Shown here piece by piece: positions 60,826 through 64,000 of a stretch of DNA of 64,000 bases. The first letter of the stretch is position 1. Each line of letters starts with the position of its first letter. The translations under genes and the position numbers were made by a program. Source of the DNA: Chloroflexota bacterium (lineage in GTDB: Bacteria > Chloroflexota > Anaerolineae > Anaerolineales > Anaerolineaceae); NCBI GenBank assembly GCA_016838895.1, contig JAEKNU010000009.1:1-64000 (forward strand). The letters are read 5' to 3'. Under the pieces are notes generated by a model, which ran no database searches, was not told the origin of the DNA, and worked only from the letters and a program-made list of their open reading frames with translations.

Positions 60826-62988
60826 TCAGGTGACAAAGAAAATACCGGCTTCGAGACCGAAGCGCAAATATTCATCCAGCGCAATACGCAAATTCTCCAT
60901 ACGCTGGGGTTGCTGCAACATACAGAACGCGCCTATCTCCGCACCTTTTTCTGCGCCGGTCTTTATTTCACAGGCGCAAGATGTGGAAAGCTGGGCATAG
61001 GCCGGCTGGCCATAACGCAGTGCCGTAAACTGTGGTCGAAGGCGCATAATGATCTTGTCGCGTTCAGCAGATGAGAGGGATGCCGGGTCAAGTTCATCCT
61101 CACGGGTTGCAATTGCCAGGTCGGGCTGACAGCGATAGCGACGCGGCGTTTGCGAGCCTTCGGGAATGTAGCTGAAACGCAAGCAGCCTTCCTGCCGCCG
61201 GTCAACGGTTAGCGGATGGACAAAGATCGATTCAGAGCCCAGCTCTAACTGCTTGACGTGCACCTGGCCGAAAATTGTGGTGCGTTCCACGGTCAAGACC
61301 GGACCTGGGTCTGACCCCGTTGCATTGGCCGCGATTGCCGCCCGGGCAGGCTCACTCGCCCCAGCCCCCTGCGGTGCGCATACGATGCTGTCACGAATGA
61401 CCAATTCACGGCATTCCTCTGGCAGTTCGAGCGGGCCGAGAATGCTGCGGGAAACATGTATGGCCGTATCGACCACGTCCGTACCACTAACCACCAGACT
61501 GGCCGCTCCCGGCTGTTTGGGGTAACCGTCCTCGTCAAGTGATATACCAGGTACGAGGGTGCAATCTGTGATAGTCAAGTCCAGCTTGCCGCTCACGTCT
61601 AGCGCCCCTTCAATGACAAGGCCATTCAAAGTAAATGCAGCAGCTTCCTCGGGTGTTGTAGCGGCACAAGTCACCGTCAGCGGTGAGGCGTTGATCAGCG
61701 TGGGACGTTCCTCGTTTTCGCAATCAATCACCAGCGAACCATTGATCGGCAGGTTGATTGTCAGATTTGCATTGTAGGTGCCACTGTCGTAGATGCGAAT
61801 CACGGCTGGTGGTTTGGATACATTCCAGTCACTCAATGCGGCAGCCAGGTCGGCGTACGTTTTGCCAGTACCGACATCGAACGCTTCAACCGGCAAGTTA
61901 ACCTCGCTGATGCGTTCACGGCGGTCATACGGCCCACCACCGATATCGGCACTGAAACCGTAGTTGTAAGATACCGTCAGACTTTCGGACGGTTCCTCGC
62001 CAGCTGGAAAAGTGATCCGCCCACGGACCGCGTCCAAAGCCACCGTGCCAGCCGGAGGTCGTGCCCAGGCGGACAAGTTTTTGCAGAGGATATCCTGCGG
62101 TGGAACCGGCGTTCCATCTTTGATCAGCTGAAGGCTGCGTTTTGGACCGTAATAGCGGCTGTTCTCAGGCGGGGTGCTGGATGCGTATTTTTCCTGGAAG
62201 GTTTTGAGATCGAGTCTGAAATCGAGGGGTCGGATTGAGGTTGGGACCAGTTGTTCATCCGTGCCCTCTTCGTACCCTTTATTTTGAGACCAAGAATGCG
62301 AGGATGACAGAGGAACCATTGCAGGAGCGTTGAAAAGCGGCGCAGGATTACCGAGTGAGCTGAAGTGGTACCCGTGTGCGTTGGGCGCAGCCGCCTGACG
62401 TGCTTCTATATCCATCAGTGGATAATTCTGCAGGCGCCAAAGGAAAATGCCTACGTTAGGAATATTGTGCTTACCGCGCTGGTTATAGATGTGGCGTACA
62501 TCGGCTGTGTGCGGCAGGCTATCAAAGGGCGTGTCGAGCAGATTTAGGCGGTTCGTCTCTCGCAGGTCAGGGCGGGTATTGAACAGGCGCAGGTGGTTGA
62601 GATACTGGGTTGTTTGCAGTAGTTCGAAAAATTCCACCGCTTGAGCGGGCCAACCGGTCACATCACGCGCCAGGATCTCAAGTACGGATGCGGTGCCTTT
62701 GCGGCGGCGGTAGAAAAGTGTGTTGGCGACGTAAGCACGTTGGCTAAAGCTGGTGTTTTGCAGCGTGTTCAGACCGCGTACACCAAGCAGGTCACCGATG
62801 TAAGGAACAACCCATTCGTCGCAAGTTTCAATAAACCAGTTTTTATATAGGCCGCTGATGTCGGCTTCAACTTCAGCCAATTCGTCGCTGATGATGCCGA
62901 GCAACCCACGCAACTGTTCGCCCTGTTCGGCATCTCGGATACGGTAGATAGATGGGAGGAGTTGATAAAGTCGATCCGTCTCGGTCAT
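60826..62988 (-). CDS. Phage tail protein/gpI-like with beta-helix domain
   Basis: A 720-residue protein of a contractile tail-like system. The first 150 residues (YQLLPSIYRIRDAEQG, SDELAEVEADISGLYKNWFIE, WVVPYIGDLLGV) match the tail-protein I-like family that sits beside baseplate J; a beta-helical section follows around residues 400-620 with strands such as GSLVIDCENEERPTL and AFTLNGLVIEGALDVSG. It probably docks the spike or tail tip to the baseplate. It overlaps the gpJ-like gene by four bases (ATGA at 62985-62988), so translation is coupled. Confidence 0.82.
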   Translation of the reverse strand: MTETDRLYQLLPSIYRIRDAEQGEQLRGLLGIISDELAEVEADISGLYKNWFIETCDEWVVPYIGDLLGVRGLNTLQNTSFSQRAYVANTLFYRRRKGTASVLEILARDVTGWPAQAVEFFELLQTTQYLNHLRLFNTRPDLRETNRLNLLDTPFDSLPHTADVRHIYNQRGKHNIPNVGIFLWRLQNYPLMDIEARQAAAPNAHGYHFSSLGNPAPLFNAPAMVPLSSSHSWSQNKGYEEGTDEQLVPTSIRPLDFRLDLKTFQEKYASSTPPENSRYYGPKRSLQLIKDGTPVPPQDILCKNLSAWARPPAGTVALDAVRGRITFPAGEEPSESLTVSYNYGFSADIGGGPYDRRERISEVNLPVEAFDVGTGKTYADLAAALSDWNVSKPPAVIRIYDSGTYNANLTINLPINGSLVIDCENEERPTLINASPLTVTCAATTPEEAAAFTLNGLVIEGALDVSGKLDLTITDCTLVPGISLDEDGYPKQPGAASLVVSGTDVVDTAIHVSRSILGPLELPEECRELVIRDSIVCAPQGAGASEPARAAIAANATGSDPGPVLTVERTTIFGQVHVKQLELGSESIFVHPLTVDRRQEGCLRFSYIPEGSQTPRRYRCQPDLAIATREDELDPASLSSAERDKIIMRLRPQFTALRYGQPAYAQLSTSCACEIKTGAEKGAEIGAFCMLQQPQRMENLRIALDEYLRFGLEAGIFFVT

Positions 62989-64000
62989 GACTGTACCTCC
63001 TGAAGGTCAACGCCTAATGTGTTGAGCAGCAAAAGTTGGGCGCGCTGAAGCGTCCCGCTATTTACATAGGCGCTGCCAACACCCAAAATCTGATTGGGCG
63101 ATTCGGTTGTGCTGGAAAGATAAAGGGAATCAAGATCAACATAGATTACCCCTTCCACATTCTGGATAACAGTGATCACCTCGGCGGCGGTGACGTCTTG
63201 TCCGAAGCGGCGCATTTGAAATGAGAAAGCATCTTCGAGTGCATCCTGCACGTCGTCAAAGACGGCCTCTGTGACATAACGGTTATCTACAGCCAGGTTG
63301 GCCGTCAGATTGAAAAGCAGTAGATCAAAGGTATCGACTTTGACTTGTTGGACAGGGTCACGGACCTTATCCATAGCGCCTTTGAAGGTCTTGATGAATT
63401 TTTCATCGGTAACGGGTTTGCCATCGGCTCCGGCGATGGTGATATGCACCAGGTGCTGCTCGCCATTCCATAAATCAATGGCCTGCGCCTTGCCGATCCC
63501 GGCGTAAGCGCGGGAGAAATCCTCGTAATCATACAGCGAGACAATGCGGTCGAGGGTGCGTACAGTCAATGGTGCGTTGTCGCGAGCGTCATCCATCTTT
63601 TCGGGATCTCCGGCACCTTTGGCAGCCAGTGGATTGATTACACCGCGCACACCTAACGGCTTGGAAGGCAGTAATGTCAGGATTCCAGCATCCACTTGAC
63701 CATCAAGTCCAATACCGCTACGGTAAACTGCGCTGACATTATTCTGCCCAGTGGGCAGGCGTGCGCCGACTTCCCCGTCTCCGAAAATGACGGTCGCCTT
63801 TGCAGTTTTTCCTGATCCTGCCGTAGGATCATCGTCAATGCGGATCACGTACTCTTGATCATTGGCATCCAGATCGTACAGTGATGTGGATTCATTCCAA
63901 AGCAATCCGTTTACGCGCAGTTTGAGTGTGCTGGCTGAGCCAGTTGGCGTTGTAGCAGGGATATAGGTTAGTGGGGGTTTTTTGAGCGTAAAGCGCTGGT
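62985..64000 (-). CDS. Baseplate J-like protein, 5' end beyond the window
   Basis: The reading frame is open to the window edge, so at least the N-terminal part of this gene lies outside. Visible sequence (FTLKKPPLTYIPATTPTG, VIFGDGEVGARLPTGQNNVSA, YRSGIGLDGQVDAG, PLTVRTLDRIVSLYDYEDFSRA) matches the baseplate assembly J-like proteins common in contractile injection systems of Chloroflexota and Actinomycetota. In such systems it forms the baseplate wedge. It is cotranscribed with the tail protein at 60826-62988. The rest of the system (sheath, tube, ATPase) must lie to the right. Confidence 0.87.
   Translation of the reverse strand, partial: QRFTLKKPPLTYIPATTPTGSASTLKLRVNGLLWNESTSLYDLDANDQEYVIRIDDDPTAGSGKTAKATVIFGDGEVGARLPTGQNNVSAVYRSGIGLDGQVDAGILTLLPSKPLGVRGVINPLAAKGAGDPEKMDDARDNAPLTVRTLDRIVSLYDYEDFSRAYAGIGKAQAIDLWNGEQHLVHITIAGADGKPVTDEKFIKTFKGAMDKVRDPVQQVKVDTFDLLLFNLTANLAVDNRYVTEAVFDDVQDALEDAFSFQMRRFGQDVTAAEVITVIQNVEGVIYVDLDSLYLSSTTESPNQILGVGSAYVNSGTLQRAQLLLLNTLGVDLQEVQS

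Noticed and set aside
57379-64000. Complete prophage
   Set aside because: No integrase, terminase, capsid or lysis genes are visible in the window, and DUF6519 plus J-like proteins are typical of tail-like systems. The right side is not visible, so this is provisional.
1-64000. tRNA, rRNA, riboswitch or insertion sequence
   Set aside because: None could be recognised by eye on either strand; small structured RNAs could still be missed without a covariance search.

Overview
The window looks like a chromosome segment of an anaerobic, fermentative bacterium, most plausibly of the Chloroflexota class Anaerolineae. This rests on inference: lipoprotein binding proteins with long Pro/Glu/Thr-rich linkers, many sugar ABC importers and glycoside hydrolases, M42 peptidase and AprA-like flavoenzymes, and a phage-tail-like operon with DUF6519-type and baseplate J proteins. 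No rRNA, tRNA, CRISPR array or transposase was seen. Base composition is AT-rich through most of the window and clearly richer in GC in the last 7 kb.

Layout. 1-10.2 kb: a peptide-use locus of two divergent units. The minus-strand unit encodes an AprA-like flavoprotein, a two-cluster ferredoxin, an M42 aminopeptidase, a peptide-binding lipoprotein and an amidohydrolase. The plus-strand unit encodes the matching Dpp/Opp permeases and ATPases. 10.3-11 kb: a small membrane protein. 11.2-25.2 kb: a rhamnoside locus with a sugar ABC importer, two near-identical DeoR regulators with matching promoters and operators, a GH4 uronidase-like enzyme, a GH78 rhamnosidase, the full RhaB-RhaD-RhaA pathway and a GH43 enzyme. 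25.3-28.4 kb: a TetR / phosphotransferase / MATE module with a perfect operator palindrome. 28.8-37.5 kb: a nine-gene minus-strand operon with GntR regulator, FGGY kinase, Gfo/Idh, Zn-ADH, phosphotriesterase-like lactonase, cupin sugar-phosphate isomerase, 2-hydroxyacid dehydrogenase, KDPG-type aldolase and AroE-like enzyme. It probably encodes an unassigned sugar or sugar-acid route. 37.9-53.1 kb: the divergent plus-strand series of TIM-barrel isomerase, Gfo/Idh, FucI-like isomerase, ROK regulator, ribose-type ABC importer, three-subunit molybdenum hydroxylase and a second copy of the TIM-barrel isomerase. One permease of this importer is interrupted by a 13-bp tandem duplication. 53.1-53.7 kb: intergenic DNA with a toxin-gene remnant. 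53.7-56.4 kb: three genes (cytidylyltransferase, class I PLP enzyme, CDP-alcohol phosphatidyltransferase) that look like a lipid head-group pathway. 56.6-64 kb: part of a contractile-injection or tail-like operon, running off the right edge.

The genes group into import-plus-catabolism units, each with its own regulator. The strongest unusual points are the frameshifting tandem duplication in the permease (45828-45853), the duplicated DeoR regulators with 10-bp-phased operator repeats, a molybdenum hydroxylase placed inside a sugar-import operon, the nine-gene sugar-acid operon, and the predicted aminoalcohol-phospholipid cluster. Functions of substrates are inferred from families and context only; no database search was possible.
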